A DNA stretch of 34,448 bases from Gammaproteobacteria bacterium (GCA_024636785.1 JAGXGK010000005.1:1-34448), one strand, 5' to 3'. Positions 1 to 8,588 are shown, numbered from the stretch's first letter. Notes: generated by a model not told the origin, from the letters alone. Program-made: numbers and translations.

Positions 1-246
1 CAGGCTAAAAGCCATCCTTTGTGGAATGGCATCGAGCAGAACAGCCGTTTCTATTTTGTGCACAGTTATTATGTAGCGCCGAGCGACAGCAGCATTGTCG
101 TCGGCGACACCGACTTCGGCATTAATTTTGTTTCCGCTATTGCACAAGACAATGTTTTTGCAACACAATTCCATCCGGAGAAAAGCGCGGCCGACGGTTT
201 GCAGCTGCTGGAGAATTTCACCCGCTGGAATGGCAAAGTCGTTTAA
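1..246 (+). CDS. hisH: HisH, imidazole glycerol phosphate synthase glutaminase subunit (3' part)
   Basis: This is the C-terminal 81 residues of a class I glutamine amidotransferase; the start lies before the window. HisH hydrolyses glutamine and channels ammonia to HisF to make imidazole glycerol phosphate and AICAR in histidine synthesis. The visible part contains the segment FYFVHSYYV and the motif FHPEKS, which holds the catalytic His and Glu of the Cys-His-Glu triad. The nucleophile Cys is upstream and cannot be checked. The assignment to HisH rather than another amidotransferase rests on these motifs plus the hisA and hisF genes directly downstream on the same strand. Confidence 0.95.
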   Translation, partial: QAKSHPLWNGIEQNSRFYFVHSYYVAPSDSSIVVGDTDFGINFVSAIAQDNVFATQFHPEKSAADGLQLLENFTRWNGKVV

Positions 247-298
247 GCTGAATAAAGCAACCCCGACAGATTAATTAAAAACAAGGTATTGAGTAATT

Positions 299-1030
299 AT
301 GTTATTGATTCCCGCAATTGATTTAAAAGACGGCAAATGTGTGCGTTTGCGTCAGGGCAAAATGGAAGACAGCACGGTTTTCTCCGATGATCCAGTAGCC
401 GTAGCCGGGCGCTGGGTGGCAGCGGGCACTCAGCGTTTGCACATCGTTGATCTGGACGGGGCCTTTGCGGGCAAGCCGAAAAATGCCGGCGTGATCGGGG
501 AGATCGCCGCCGCCTATCCGGATGTTGATATTCAGGTCGGCGGCGGTATTCGCGATGACGATACCATCGCCACCTATCTGGATGCGGGTGTGCGTTTTGT
601 CATCATCGGCACCCAGGCGGTGAAAGATCCGCACTTTATCAGCGAAGTATGCGCCGAATTCCCCACCCACATCATTGTCGGTCTGGATGCCAAAGATGGC
701 AAAGTGGCGGTAGACGGCTGGTCGAAATTATCCCGGCATGATGTCATTGATATGGCGCAGCGATTCGAGGAAGACGGCGTTTCAGCGATTATCTATACCG
801 ATATTTCACGCGACGGCATGATGCAGGGTCTGAATGTTGAAGCGACGGTGAAGCTGGCACGGGCAATTCGTATTCCGGTCATCGCTTCCGGCGGCATCAC
901 CTCCATGGATGACATCAAGGCGCTGAGCGCAGTCGAAGACGAAGGTGTCATGGGTGCTATCACCGGCCGAGCCATCTATGAAGGCAGCATTGATCTGGCT
1001 GAATGCCAGGCCTGGCTGGACGCGCAATAA
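299..1030 (+). CDS. hisA: HisA, ProFAR isomerase
   Basis: The 243-residue product is the (beta/alpha)8-barrel isomerase that converts ProFAR to PRFAR in histidine synthesis. The N-terminal half carries Asp8 in [13 protein letters not shown] and the C-terminal half carries Asp130 in [10 protein letters not shown], the two catalytic acids of the family. Phosphate-binding glycine motifs are at GGGIR (81-85) and ASGGI. The length is normal for HisA. The ATG at 299 follows an AAGG-type ribosome site by about ten bases. It lies 52 bases after hisH and 25 bases before hisF on the same strand, which fits the usual H-A-F order of the his operon. Confidence 0.97.
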   Translation: MLLIPAIDLKDGKCVRLRQGKMEDSTVFSDDPVAVAGRWVAAGTQRLHIVDLDGAFAGKPKNAGVIGEIAAAYPDVDIQVGGGIRDDDTIATYLDAGVRFVIIGTQAVKDPHFISEVCAEFPTHIIVGLDAKDGKVAVDGWSKLSRHDVIDMAQRFEEDGVSAIIYTDISRDGMMQGLNVEATVKLARAIRIPVIASGGITSMDDIKALSAVEDEGVMGAITGRAIYEGSIDLAECQAWLDAQ

Positions 1031-1055
1031 CGCCGCCATAAACGAATCATTTATT

Positions 1056-1829
1056 ATGTCACTCGCTAAAAGAATTATTCCCTGTCTCGACGTTGATAAC
1101 GGTCGCGTGGTCAAAGGCGTGAAATTTGTCGATATCCGCGACGCCGGTGATCCGGTGGAAGTGGCCAGACGTTACGATAGAGAAGGCGCGGATGAGATCA
1201 CTTTTCTGGATATCACCGCCAGCTCCGATAATCGCGAGACCATTGTGCATGTCGTCGAACAGGTGGCGAACGAGGTCTTTATTCCGCTGACGGTGGGCGG
1301 CGGCATTCGCAGCCTGGTAGATGTGCAGCGCATGTTGAATGCCGGTGCCGATAAGGTCGCTATTAATACCGCGGCGGTGTTCAATCCGGAATTTGTTAAA
1401 CAGGCTGCGGATCGTGTTGGCGCGCAATGCATTGTGGTCGCCATCGATGCCAAGAAGGTCAGTGCCCCGGGCGAGTCGAATCGCTGGGAGATATTCACCC
1501 ACGGCGGGCGCAAGCCTACCGGCCTTGATGCCATCGAGTGGGCGAAGAAAATGGTAGCTTACGGCGCGGGTGAAATCCTGCTTACCAGCATGGATCGTGA
1601 TGGTACCAAAATAGGTTTTGATCTGGAGCTGACCCGCGCGATCGCCGAGGCTGTCACCGTGCCGGTGATCGCCTCGGGTGGCGTCGGCAATCTGGAGCAT
1701 CTGGCGCAAGGCGTGCTGGAAGGCAAGGCGGATGCGGTACTGGCGGCCAGCATTTTCCATTTTGCCGAATACAGCATCGGCGAAGCCAAGCAGAAGATGG
1801 CCGAGCGCGGCATCGAGGTGCGCCTGTAG
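1056..1829 (+). CDS. hisF: HisF, imidazole glycerol phosphate synthase cyclase subunit
   Basis: The product has 257 residues and is the cyclase half of IGP synthase, partner of HisH. Catalytic Asp11 is in [15 protein letters not shown] and Asp131 in VVAIDAKK; the phosphate-binding GGGIRS is at 81-86. The reading frame is open upstream to 945, but ATG 1056 is chosen because [13 protein letters not shown] is the standard HisF N-terminus and the longer version would run far into hisA. The length matches the family (about 258). The gene sits 25 bases after hisA and 15 bases before hisI, so the genes are probably co-transcribed. Confidence 0.97.
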   Translation: MSLAKRIIPCLDVDNGRVVKGVKFVDIRDAGDPVEVARRYDREGADEITFLDITASSDNRETIVHVVEQVANEVFIPLTVGGGIRSLVDVQRMLNAGADKVAINTAAVFNPEFVKQAADRVGAQCIVVAIDAKKVSAPGESNRWEIFTHGGRKPTGLDAIEWAKKMVAYGAGEILLTSMDRDGTKIGFDLELTRAIAEAVTVPVIASGGVGNLEHLAQGVLEGKADAVLAASIFHFAEYSIGEAKQKMAERGIEVRL

Positions 1830-1844
1830 CGGGCGAACGATTTT

Positions 1845-2240
1845 ATGAGCTCATCAGAAACATGGCTGGATGAAATCCGATTTAATGCCGAGGGCTTGAT
1901 CCCGGTCATCGCGCAGGATGTCGCATCGGGTAAAGTGTTGATGTTCGCCTGGATGAGCCGGGAAGCGCTGAAGCTGACCGCCGAAAAAAAACAGGCGGTG
2001 TACTGGTCGCGGTCACGGCAGAAGCTGTGGCACAAGGGTGAAGAATCGGGCCATGTCCAGCAGGTGCGCGCTATCTATTTTGACTGTGATGAAGACGTGA
2101 TCCTGCTGAAAGTCGAACAGAGCGGCGGTATAGCGTGTCATACTGGTCGTGAAAGCTGCTTTTATCGGCAACTGCAGGGCGGGAAGTGGGTCGAAGTTGA
2201 AAGCGTGATCAAAGACCCGAAAGAAATCTACGGTAAATAA
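1845..2240 (+). CDS. hisI: HisI, phosphoribosyl-AMP cyclohydrolase
   Basis: This 131-residue zinc- and magnesium-dependent enzyme opens the adenine ring of PR-AMP in the third step of histidine synthesis. The DCDED cluster (residues 80-84) is the metal-binding Asp/Cys motif, and [10 protein letters not shown] supplies Cys98 and Cys105, the other two zinc cysteines. [14 protein letters not shown] is the usual substrate-binding stretch. It is a stand-alone cyclohydrolase, unlike the fused HisIE of Escherichia coli. The pyrophosphatase domain is the separate gene that starts three bases later. Confidence 0.96.
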   Translation: MSSSETWLDEIRFNAEGLIPVIAQDVASGKVLMFAWMSREALKLTAEKKQAVYWSRSRQKLWHKGEESGHVQQVRAIYFDCDEDVILLKVEQSGGIACHTGRESCFYRQLQGGKWVEVESVIKDPKEIYGK

Positions 2241-2243
2241 TCG

Positions 2244-2558
2244 ATGAATGAACCCATTCTTCAGCAACTGGCGGAAATACTGGAACAACGCAAGACGGCA
2301 GAGGCGGATTCCTCTTATGTGGCTGGTCTGTATCACCAGGGTCTGGATGCTATACTGAAAAAAATCGGTGAGGAAGCGACCGAGACGGTAATGGCGGCGA
2401 AGGATGGTGATAAGGACAAGCTGGTGTATGAAGTGGCCGATCTCTGGTTTCATTCGCTGGTGTTACTGGCGCATGAAGGTTTAAAGCCCGAAGATGTATT
2501 GCAGGAGCTGGCACGGCGTTTTGGTGTCTCGGGGCTGGATGAAAAAGCTTCACGTTAA
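2244..2558 (+). CDS. hisE: HisE, phosphoribosyl-ATP pyrophosphatase
   Basis: The 104-residue product is an all-alpha MazG-like pyrophosphatase that converts PR-ATP to PR-AMP, the second step of histidine synthesis. The Mg-binding acids are in KIGEEATE (Glu43, Glu44, Glu47) and EVADLWFH (Glu63, Asp66). Length and motifs match stand-alone HisE. The start is three bases after the hisI stop, which suggests translational coupling. It appears to be the last his gene here: a possible weak terminator follows, then tatA. Confidence 0.95.
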   Translation: MNEPILQQLAEILEQRKTAEADSSYVAGLYHQGLDAILKKIGEEATETVMAAKDGDKDKLVYEVADLWFHSLVLLAHEGLKPEDVLQELARRFGVSGLDEKASR

Positions 2559-2572
2559 CTTGAATCCGTGGC

Positions 2573-2599
2573 TTAACCGTGGATGCATGGTTAATTTTT
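2573..2599 (+). terminator. Possible weak terminator between hisE and tatA
   Basis: TTAACC (2573-2578) and GGTTAA (2589-2594) can form a six-pair AT-rich stem with a ten-base loop, followed by a T-run. The stem is weak, so it may only attenuate transcription between the his genes and tatABC. Confidence 0.35.
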
Positions 2600-2633
2600 A
2601 TAACAGATAATTTTAGACAAGAGAGATAGAGAG

Positions 2634-2858
2634 ATGGGCATTAGTATTTGGCAGTTATTGATCGTTCTGGGTATCGTGATTTTATTATTCGGTACAAAAA
2701 AATTACGCAATCTGGGCGGTGATATCGGTTCAGCGATAAAAGGCTTCAAGTCCGCTGTGAAAGAGGGCGAAGATACCGAGAAGAATCAGATTGAAGATCA
2801 GGATGAAAATGTGATTGACGCCGAAGAAGTGGAAACCAAAGACAAGGATAAAGTTTAA
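2634..2858 (+). CDS. tatA: TatA, twin-arginine translocase pore subunit
   Basis: This 74-residue inner-membrane protein polymerises to form the Tat channel for folded proteins. It has a short N-terminal membrane helix (about residues 4-20), the FGTKKL hinge, an amphipathic helix ([18 protein letters not shown]) and an acidic, charged tail. These are the standard TatA/E features. A purine-rich sequence (GAGAGATAGAGAG) lies directly before the ATG. It is followed by tatB after 33 bases. FccB at 25807 in this window carries a twin-arginine signal and is a likely client. Confidence 0.95.
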   Translation: MGISIWQLLIVLGIVILLFGTKKLRNLGGDIGSAIKGFKSAVKEGEDTEKNQIEDQDENVIDAEEVETKDKDKV

Positions 2859-2891
2859 CCATCACGCGCAGGCGGTGAGGTGGAATAAATT

Positions 2892-3263
2892 ATGTTCGAC
2901 ATCGGTTTTTGGGAAATACTGCTTATTCTGGTGCTGGCGCTGGTGGTCATCGGCCCGGAACGCCTGCCCGGTGCTGCGCGTACTCTGGGGTTATGGGTGG
3001 GCAAGGCGCGGCGTTATGTCGAAGGCGTGAAAGGCGAGATGGAACAGGAATTTGATATTTCTGAGTTCAAGCGCGTAATTCACAATCAGGAAGTTCAGCT
3101 GAAAGAGTTACAGCAGAAAATCAACCGTCCGGCAAGCGTGCACGCGGATGAATTGCTTGCACCCAAAGAGCCGACTCATGATATTAAGGAAGAGCCTCAC
3201 GTTGAGAAAGAATCCTCGGTTGCCGAGAGCAACGCCGATAACCACAAAGACAAGCCCGAGTGA
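2892..3263 (+). CDS. tatB: TatB, twin-arginine translocase receptor subunit
   Basis: The product has 123 residues. It has an N-terminal membrane helix starting MFDIGFWEILLILVLAL, the conserved GPERLP hinge, a long amphipathic helix and a hydrophilic tail. TatB forms the substrate-receptor complex with TatC. The MFDIGF start and GPERLP distinguish it from TatA. A GAGGTGG ribosome site is about nine bases before the ATG. The spacing to tatC is unusually long (199 bases) and is filled by two palindromes, described separately. Confidence 0.95.
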   Translation: MFDIGFWEILLILVLALVVIGPERLPGAARTLGLWVGKARRYVEGVKGEMEQEFDISEFKRVIHNQEVQLKELQQKINRPASVHADELLAPKEPTHDIKEEPHVEKESSVAESNADNHKDKPE

Positions 3264-3320
3264 TCCACTCCTGAGTCATTAGTATTCATAGCCGAATTAA
3301 TATTGAGACAACGACTTGTA

Positions 3321-3346
3321 AAGCTACAGGCTTAAGCCTGTAGCTT
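3321..3346. repeat. Perfect 26-bp palindrome between tatB and tatC
   Basis: The 13-base arm AAGCTACAGGCTT is followed directly by its reverse complement, giving a fully self-complementary 26-mer. There is no T-run, so it is not a standard terminator. Together with the hairpin at 3375-3413 it looks like a small REP/MITE-type intergenic repeat. No second copy is visible in this window. Confidence 0.7.
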
Positions 3347-3374
3347 ATGATGAATTTAGAAGCCAGCCGACAGG

Positions 3375-3413
3375 CTAAAGCAGACAGCAGAATACCCTGG
3401 CTGCCTGCTTTAG
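3375..3413. repeat. 14-bp-arm imperfect hairpin between tatB and tatC
   Basis: CTAAAGCAGACAGC (3375-3388) pairs with GCTGCCTGCTTTAG (3400-3413) with one non-Watson-Crick position (G-T or A-C, depending on strand) and an 11-base loop. Its proximity to the palindrome at 3321 suggests that both belong to one inserted repeat unit. It could modulate the tatB-tatC transcript. Confidence 0.6.
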
Positions 3414-3462
3414 TTGTCCTTTATCATTAAAAGCAATTTGAGCGCCAAACTTTAAGGTACTG

Positions 3463-4350
3463 ATGTCAGTGAAAGATGAAAACGAAAGCACACCTGAACA
3501 GGGGTTGATGGAGCATCTGACTGAATTGCGCGATCGACTGATGTGGATCGTACTGGTGATACTGGTCGCTTTTCTCGCGCTGTTCTTTTTTTCAGAACAA
3601 ATTTTCAGTTATGCCGCCGGGCCGTTACTGGCACAAATGCCCGAAGGCACTTCCATGATTGCCACCGGCGTGACCTCGCCGTTTCTGGTGCCGCTCAAAC
3701 TGGCGCTGTTATTGTCGGTGCTGTTAACTATTCCGCATACCTTGCATCAGCTCTGGGCCTTTATCGCACCGGGACTGTACAAAAGTGAAAAACGGCTGGC
3801 GGTGCCATTACTGGTTTCCAGCGTACTACTATTTTATTTCGGCATTGCCTTTGCGCATTATATTATCCTGCCCATACTGTTCGACTTCTTTTTAGGCGTA
3901 ACTCCCCAGGGCGTCGAAGTCATGACTGACATCAGTCAGTATCTGGATTTTGTCATCGCCATTTTTTTTGCTTTTGGGCTGGCTTTTGAAATTCCTGTGG
4001 CCACTTTTCTGCTGATTGCCGCCGGTGCCACCACGCCTGACCGGCTGGCACAAAAGCGGCCCTATCTTATCGTTGCTGCTTTTGTCGTGGGCATGTTGAT
4101 CACCCCGCCGGATATTATCTCGCAGACCCTGCTGGCATTGCCGATGCTGTTTCTGTTTGAAGCAGGGCTGATTATGGCGAGGATTTTTCTCAAGGAAAGA
4201 ATCGCTGACACCGAGGCCAGAGACAACGATGTAGATTATGATATGTATGAAGAAGAACAGGATATCCGTAGCGAAGAAGGTGCGGACAGAATGTTTGAAG
4301 AAATGGAACGTCGAGAGGCTGAGAACAATAAACCTGAAGATAAAACCTAA
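3463..4350 (+). CDS. tatC: TatC, twin-arginine translocase core receptor
   Basis: The 295-residue polytopic protein recognises twin-arginine signal peptides. About six membrane segments are visible. The N-terminal MEHLTELRDRL, the loop PGLYKSEKR, the segment FEIPVATFLL and the C-terminal TPPDIISQTLLALPMLFLFE are family hallmarks. The tail after about residue 245 is long and strongly acidic (many D and E), longer than in the 258-residue E. coli protein. The ATG has AAGG five bases upstream. It follows tatB after the palindrome-containing gap. Confidence 0.96.
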   Translation: MSVKDENESTPEQGLMEHLTELRDRLMWIVLVILVAFLALFFFSEQIFSYAAGPLLAQMPEGTSMIATGVTSPFLVPLKLALLLSVLLTIPHTLHQLWAFIAPGLYKSEKRLAVPLLVSSVLLFYFGIAFAHYIILPILFDFFLGVTPQGVEVMTDISQYLDFVIAIFFAFGLAFEIPVATFLLIAAGATTPDRLAQKRPYLIVAAFVVGMLITPPDIISQTLLALPMLFLFEAGLIMARIFLKERIADTEARDNDVDYDMYEEEQDIRSEEGADRMFEEMERREAENNKPEDKT

Positions 4351-4429
4351 GTGGTATCTTCATGTCAACAACCTTATGGTGTAAAATTATTTTTATGAAA
4401 AACGAAAAAGAAAAGCAGGGGCAATTACA

Positions 4430-5968
4430 GTGGCCGAAGTAAGAACTGTACCTCGCAGGCCGACACTGCTGGTGATACTCGATGGCGTGGGGGTGAATCC
4501 CAGTCGTATCAATAATGCCGTGCTGGAAGCGGATACGCCCAGGCTGGATGAATATTTTTCCAGAAATTCGCACACCACACTGGAAGCCTGCGGCGTAGCC
4601 GTGGGCCTGCCCGAGGGTCAGATGGGCAACTCCGAGGTCGGACACATGACTCTGGGTTGTGGTGCGGTCATGCGTCAGGATCTGGTGCGCATCAACGATG
4701 AAATAGAAAGCGGGGAATTTTTCGAAAACGCCGCGCTGGTTGCCGCGATTGATGACGCCAACGCGATCGACCGGCCGGTGCATCTGGTCGGTCTTGTTTC
4801 TGATGGCGGTGTGCATAGTCACATCAACCATTTACTGGCTATGATTAAGATGTGCATTGATCGTAAAGCAAAGCCGGTTGTGCACATGATTACAGATGGC
4901 CGCGATACCGCGCAGATGTCGGCCATGGTGTATCTCAATGAACTGGAAAGCGCGCTGGAAGATGCGGGTGGCTGCATCGCAACTGTCTCCGGGCGTTACT
5001 ATGCCATGGATCGGGATAACCGCTGGGATCGAACCGAGCAGGCCTGGAAAGCGATGGTGAAAGGCGAGGGGGTGATGGCCGAGTCGGCGCGCTACGCGAT
5101 TGAAGCGGCTTATGCCCAGGGTGAAACCGATGAGTTTATCCAGCCCGCCGTGCTGGCGGACGCCGAGCAGGTCGAATCGGGCGACAGTGTTATCTTTTTC
5201 AATTTCCGTAACGACCGGCCACGACAGCTGGCTGCGGCCCTGAGCCAGCCCGATTTTGCTGAGTTCGACCTCGGCGATTACACCAGTGCTACCGTGACCT
5301 GCCTGACAGAATACGATCCCGAATTTCTGCTGCCCATCGGCTACGCACCGGAACGGCCGCAGTCTACCGTGGCGTCAGTGGTGAGCCGTGCCGGTTACAA
5401 GCAGCTGCATTGTGCCGAAACAGAAAAATACGCCCACGTTACCTATTTCTTTAATGGCGGTAAGAAAAAACCTTTCGCCGGTGAAGATCACATCATGATT
5501 AACTCTCCTGATGTGCCCACTTATGATAAGCAGCCGGAAATGAGTGCTGCAGAAGTGGCCGATACCATTATCGAGGCGCTGGAAAAACGCGAACATAGCT
5601 TTATTCTGGTTAACTTTGCTAATGGCGATATGGTGGGTCACACCGCGGTGCGTGAAGCCGTGATCAAGGCCGTGGAGACGCTGGACCATGAAGTGGGGCG
5701 CGTACTGGATGCCGCTGTCAAAGCCGAATATTCAGTGGTACTCACCGCTGATCACGGCAATTGTGATGAAATGGTGGAGCCGGTTACCCAGGAGCCGCAT
5801 ACCCAGCACACTTTGTATCCGGTGCCCTGCATGGTGATTGATCAGGCCAACTGGCATTTGAGGCCGGGCGGGTCGCTGAGTGCGATTGCGCCCACCGTAT
5901 TGCAGTTGATGGGGTTGCAACAGCCCCCATCCATGACCGGCAAGTCACTGCTGATGCGGGAGTATTAG
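4430..5968 (+). CDS. gpmI: GpmI, cofactor-independent phosphoglycerate mutase
   Basis: This 512-residue Mn-dependent enzyme interconverts 3- and 2-phosphoglycerate in glycolysis and gluconeogenesis. Asp18 in ILDGVG, the phosphoserine nucleophile Ser68 in MGNSEVGH, VSDGGVHSH, DGRDT, FRNDRPRQL and the C-terminal metal motif TADHGNCDEM are all present. The start is GTG 4430: an AGGGG ribosome site lies about eight bases upstream and the next residues lead into PTLLVILDG. An upstream ATG at 4395 is in another frame. A terminator follows the gene, so it is probably a single-gene unit. Confidence 0.97.
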   Translation: MAEVRTVPRRPTLLVILDGVGVNPSRINNAVLEADTPRLDEYFSRNSHTTLEACGVAVGLPEGQMGNSEVGHMTLGCGAVMRQDLVRINDEIESGEFFENAALVAAIDDANAIDRPVHLVGLVSDGGVHSHINHLLAMIKMCIDRKAKPVVHMITDGRDTAQMSAMVYLNELESALEDAGGCIATVSGRYYAMDRDNRWDRTEQAWKAMVKGEGVMAESARYAIEAAYAQGETDEFIQPAVLADAEQVESGDSVIFFNFRNDRPRQLAAALSQPDFAEFDLGDYTSATVTCLTEYDPEFLLPIGYAPERPQSTVASVVSRAGYKQLHCAETEKYAHVTYFFNGGKKKPFAGEDHIMINSPDVPTYDKQPEMSAAEVADTIIEALEKREHSFILVNFANGDMVGHTAVREAVIKAVETLDHEVGRVLDAAVKAEYSVVLTADHGNCDEMVEPVTQEPHTQHTLYPVPCMVIDQANWHLRPGGSLSAIAPTVLQLMGLQQPPSMTGKSLLMREY

Positions 5969-5994
5969 CGGCCTGCTGTTTGGTGAGCGTTAGT

Positions 5995-6025
5995 AAAAAG
6001 AGCTCCTTAACGGGGGCTTTTTTAT
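5995..6025 (+). terminator. Intrinsic terminator after gpmI
   Basis: AGCTCC (6001-6006) pairs with GGGGCT (6013-6018) around a six-base loop, flanked by an A-run on the left and a run of six or more T on the right. It lies about 30 bases after the gpmI stop. Confidence 0.75.
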
Positions 6026-6287
6026 TATCAGGCAGTCGGATTTATTGCGCAATAGAATGCCTGCGGGTATATAGACATTGCCGCTGACATTAGCAATAAT
6101 GCGCACGCCATCACCGTGGCATTTGCTGTCACGAGCAGGCCTGAAAAAACGGTGTTCGGGTACCCTGGAGCTGTAAATTCGGTCACAATCAGAGTCGCGT
6201 CTGGCACAAGCAAAGGCTAAGACGCATTTTTAAAACCTCACTGCCTCAGGTTAGTTTTCCTGCCGCAATATTAAGGAAGCATTGAAA
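6026..6287. other. Intergenic region with an unassigned 54-codon open stretch
   Basis: This gap lies between the gpmI terminator and the decarboxylase. One plus-strand frame is open from 6056 to 6217, between a TAG and a TAA, and reads like protein (for example SRPEKTVFGYPGAVNS). It has no ATG and no clear ribosome site; the only internal start is a GTG. It may be a gene relic or chance. The decarboxylase ribosome site AAGGAAG is at 6273-6279. Confidence 0.3.
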
Positions 6288-7487
6288 ATGGTTAAGCAAA
6301 CTATCGTTGAGCGTTTTGCGGAAGAGTCCCATCCCGATGTCCTGGAGGAGTTCGATCGCGCCAGTCTGGAAGAGCTGGTATCCAAACACGAAACTCCTTT
6401 CATGGTGCTCGACTTAAGTGAAGTGGATTACCAGTACAAGTCGCTGCAGGCAGCCCTTCCCGGGGTAAAGCTTTTTTATGCATTGAAAGCGCTGTCGCAT
6501 CCAGCGTTAATCAAACGACTCAAGTCACTGGGCTGTAATTTTGATCTGGCGACCATCGGTGAAGTGGAGCTGGTCGAATCGCTTGGCGTTAAGGGTGATC
6601 AGTGCATCCATACCCATCCGATCAAAAAAGATAAAGAAATTAAACGCGCTCTCGAATTCGGCTGTAACCGCTTCGTCATTGACAACATGGAAGAGCTCAA
6701 AAAGTTCATTCCCTACGCCGGTCAGGTTGAGTTGATAGTTCGAGTGAGTTTCCGCAGCAAGCAGGCCGTGGTCGATCTGTCGCGGAAATTTGGTTGCGCG
6801 CTGGAAGAGTTGCCGCTGTTGGTGGAGTTCGCGCAGCAAAACAGTATTGAAGTGATCGGTCTGTCATTCCATGTAGGTTCACAGTCCCTGTCGCCGATGA
6901 CCCAGGCCAATGCGATTCGAGCAAGTATCGCGGCGATGAAAGTCATGAACAGCGTCAATTGGAAGTTTCTGGACATTGGCGGCAGCTTCCCGGTTTCCTA
7001 TCAGGAAGCGGTGCTGCCTATCGCAGATTTTTGTGCGCCGGTCATGGAGGCGCTGAGTGAGCTGCCGGAAAATATCGAAATTTTTGCAGAGCCCGGACGG
7101 TTCATCGCAGCGCCGTCAATGATCGAAGTGGTTTCCATTGTGGGTAAAGCGAGACGGGGTGCAAAAATCTGGTACTACCTGGATGACGGAGTTTATGGCG
7201 GTTTTAGTGGCCAGATGTTTGATCATGCCACCTACCCGTTAGCGCCCCTGAAACCCTTTGATCCTACCGGTGAGTTTTTATCCAGCGTTCTGGCAGGGCC
7301 CACCTGCGACAGCATCGATGTTGTGGCTGAAGATATTGAACTGCCCGATATGGAGATTGGGGATATTCTGGTCGGCAAGAAGATGGGTGCCTACACCATT
7401 GCCTCGGCGACAGAATTTAACTTTTATCCAAAACCAAAAGTGGTCGTGGTCGAAGATATTTTTGATCCTGAAACTGAAGCATTATAA
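6288..7487 (+). CDS. Ornithine/lysine decarboxylase, fold type III PLP enzyme
   Basis: The 399-residue product belongs to the Orn/DAP/Arg decarboxylase 2 family, which makes putrescine or cadaverine. The PLP lysine is Lys67 in FYALKALSHP. His195 in SFHVGSQS, the glycine loop DIGGSFP, EPGRFIAAPS for phosphate binding, and GPTCDSID with Cys340 and Asp341 are all in place. The size and GPTCDS form fit ornithine or lysine/ornithine decarboxylases better than the longer diaminopimelate or arginine enzymes, but the substrate cannot be fixed from sequence. ATG 6288 is preferred over TTG 6282 because AAGGAAG lies eight bases before it. A strong terminator follows. Confidence 0.9.
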   Translation: MVKQTIVERFAEESHPDVLEEFDRASLEELVSKHETPFMVLDLSEVDYQYKSLQAALPGVKLFYALKALSHPALIKRLKSLGCNFDLATIGEVELVESLGVKGDQCIHTHPIKKDKEIKRALEFGCNRFVIDNMEELKKFIPYAGQVELIVRVSFRSKQAVVDLSRKFGCALEELPLLVEFAQQNSIEVIGLSFHVGSQSLSPMTQANAIRASIAAMKVMNSVNWKFLDIGGSFPVSYQEAVLPIADFCAPVMEALSELPENIEIFAEPGRFIAAPSMIEVVSIVGKARRGAKIWYYLDDGVYGGFSGQMFDHATYPLAPLKPFDPTGEFLSSVLAGPTCDSIDVVAEDIELPDMEIGDILVGKKMGAYTIASATEFNFYPKPKVVVVEDIFDPETEAL

Positions 7488-7550
7488 AGTTAACACTGAT
7501 AATGAATTTGCTGATCAGGCAAAGCCATTATCAGTGAACAGAAGGCCGTT

Positions 7551-7588
7551 ATGCCGGGCCGAAGCGACCGCTTCAGTCCGGCATTTTT
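7551..7588 (+). terminator. Intrinsic terminator after the decarboxylase
   Basis: ATGCCGG (7551-7557) pairs with CCGGCAT (7578-7584), with an inner stem GAAGCG (7561-7566) to CGCTTC (7569-7574), followed directly by five T (7584-7588, counting the last stem base). Confidence 0.85.
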
Positions 7589-7678
7589 ATGGGTCACTAA
7601 AAATCATTTGCGCAAGCTGTTTTCACCTCGCCCTGTTACCGGGTAAAACAATCGGGTTAAAAGCCTATCAAAGTAGCA

Positions 7679-8359
7679 TCAATAATTATCATATTTTGCC
7701 GTGATGAAGGCACGCCGACCGGCATCGTATCGACGCCAGCAGCCTGGGTTTTCCAGCGCTTCAACAAAAGCAGCATTGTGGTCATAGCTTCGATCATCGT
7801 AGCCATGGTTGTGCAGCGCGGTGATAAAGCCATCACCGCTGCCGGTTGCCACAATATAAACTTCCGGGATGCTGTCGTTGAGAATAGTCAGGTCTTTAGG
7901 ATTTTCGTAAGAGGCGCGACAGCCGCTTACATCGGTGGCGTGGAAGTTTCGACACTTAATTGATCTGACCGGGTACACCACACAACTGTTGTTGATCAGC
8001 AACGGGCATTTCTGGTTGATGGTGGCGTGTTCCTCATGACTGAGGTGCCTGGATTCTTCGATATTATGTTTCGCTGATTGTATGATCTGATCAATCTGCT
8101 GTGTGTCGAAGTTAGCCAGCACGAAATCAGCCATGGCAAAGATTTCAACCGCATCGGCAATCACCTTGAAATGACAGCAGTATGCGCAGCCGTTAAAGCA
8201 GGCTTTGCTCTGCGTGGAGCGTGCTGTAATATTTTCAATGCGCTGATCGTGACGCTGATGAAAACGAAGCAGGGCACGGTGGGGTGACAAGTCCATTAAT
8301 TCAGCGTAGCTGATAGCGTACTCCTGAGCGGCGATGCTGGGGCTCATCTGTTTTGACAT
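7679..8359 (-). CDS. YkgJ-type cysteine-cluster protein
   Basis: This 226-residue soluble protein has eight cysteines in the pattern of the YkgJ/CxxCxxCC family. Cys54, Cys58, Cys61 and Cys62 are in ACFNGCAYCCHF, and Cys118, Cys126, Cys136 and Cys147 follow in CPLLINNSC, IKCRNF and SGCRAS. Such clusters are thought to bind zinc or iron-sulfur; the function is unknown. The start at 8359 has AGGA about 13 bases upstream, and a second Met at codon 5 is possible. It is divergent from psiE and shares the 229-base gap that holds two FNR-like boxes. Confidence 0.8.
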   Translation of the reverse strand: MSKQMSPSIAAQEYAISYAELMDLSPHRALLRFHQRHDQRIENITARSTQSKACFNGCAYCCHFKVIADAVEIFAMADFVLANFDTQQIDQIIQSAKHNIEESRHLSHEEHATINQKCPLLINNSCVVYPVRSIKCRNFHATDVSGCRASYENPKDLTILNDSIPEVYIVATGSGDGFITALHNHGYDDRSYDHNAAFVEALENPGCWRRYDAGRRAFITAKYDNY

Positions 8360-8490
8360 GACTGTTCAATTGTCCTGATGTGATTAGATTTAAGGGTGAT
8401 GGAAATGATGTTGGGTCCGGGCATTATTCACCGACAAAAATGATGACATGTAAAAATCGGTCATTTAATAGAAAGGCCGGACACCTAGGC

Positions 8491-8504
8491 TTGACCTGAA
8501 TCAA
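8491..8504. promoter_or_regulatory. FNR/ANR-like box 1
   Basis: TTGACCTGAATCAA matches the FNR/ANR dyad TTGAT-N4-ATCAA at nine of ten fixed positions. It lies in the divergent ykgJ-type/psiE gap, about 95 bases before the psiE start and 130 bases before the Cys-cluster start. Its centre is 30 bases from box 2. Confidence 0.6.
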
Positions 8505-8520
8505 CAACTGCCTGATACAA

Positions 8521-8534
8521 TTAATCCGGATCAA
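8521..8534. promoter_or_regulatory. FNR/ANR-like box 2
   Basis: TTAATCCGGATCAA matches TTGAT-N4-ATCAA at nine of ten fixed positions. It is spaced 30 bases (about three helical turns) from box 1 and 54 bases before the psiE ATG. A possible -10 element, TAGTAT (8549-8554), follows it. That arrangement suits activation of the psiE operon when oxygen is low. Confidence 0.55.
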
Positions 8535-8588
8535 AATGTGATTTCAGGTAGTATGCCTGACAGCAACTTGACACTTTAAGGAATGGCT

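Noticed and set aside
806-1114. Long minus-strand ORFs opposite hisA and hisF
   Set aside because: Both plus-strand genes are complete with all catalytic residues; the opposite frames are shadows of GC-biased codons.
2238-2246. Separate hisI and hisE as a split gene
   Set aside because: Stand-alone HisI and HisE are normal in many proteobacteria, and both have correct starts and lengths.
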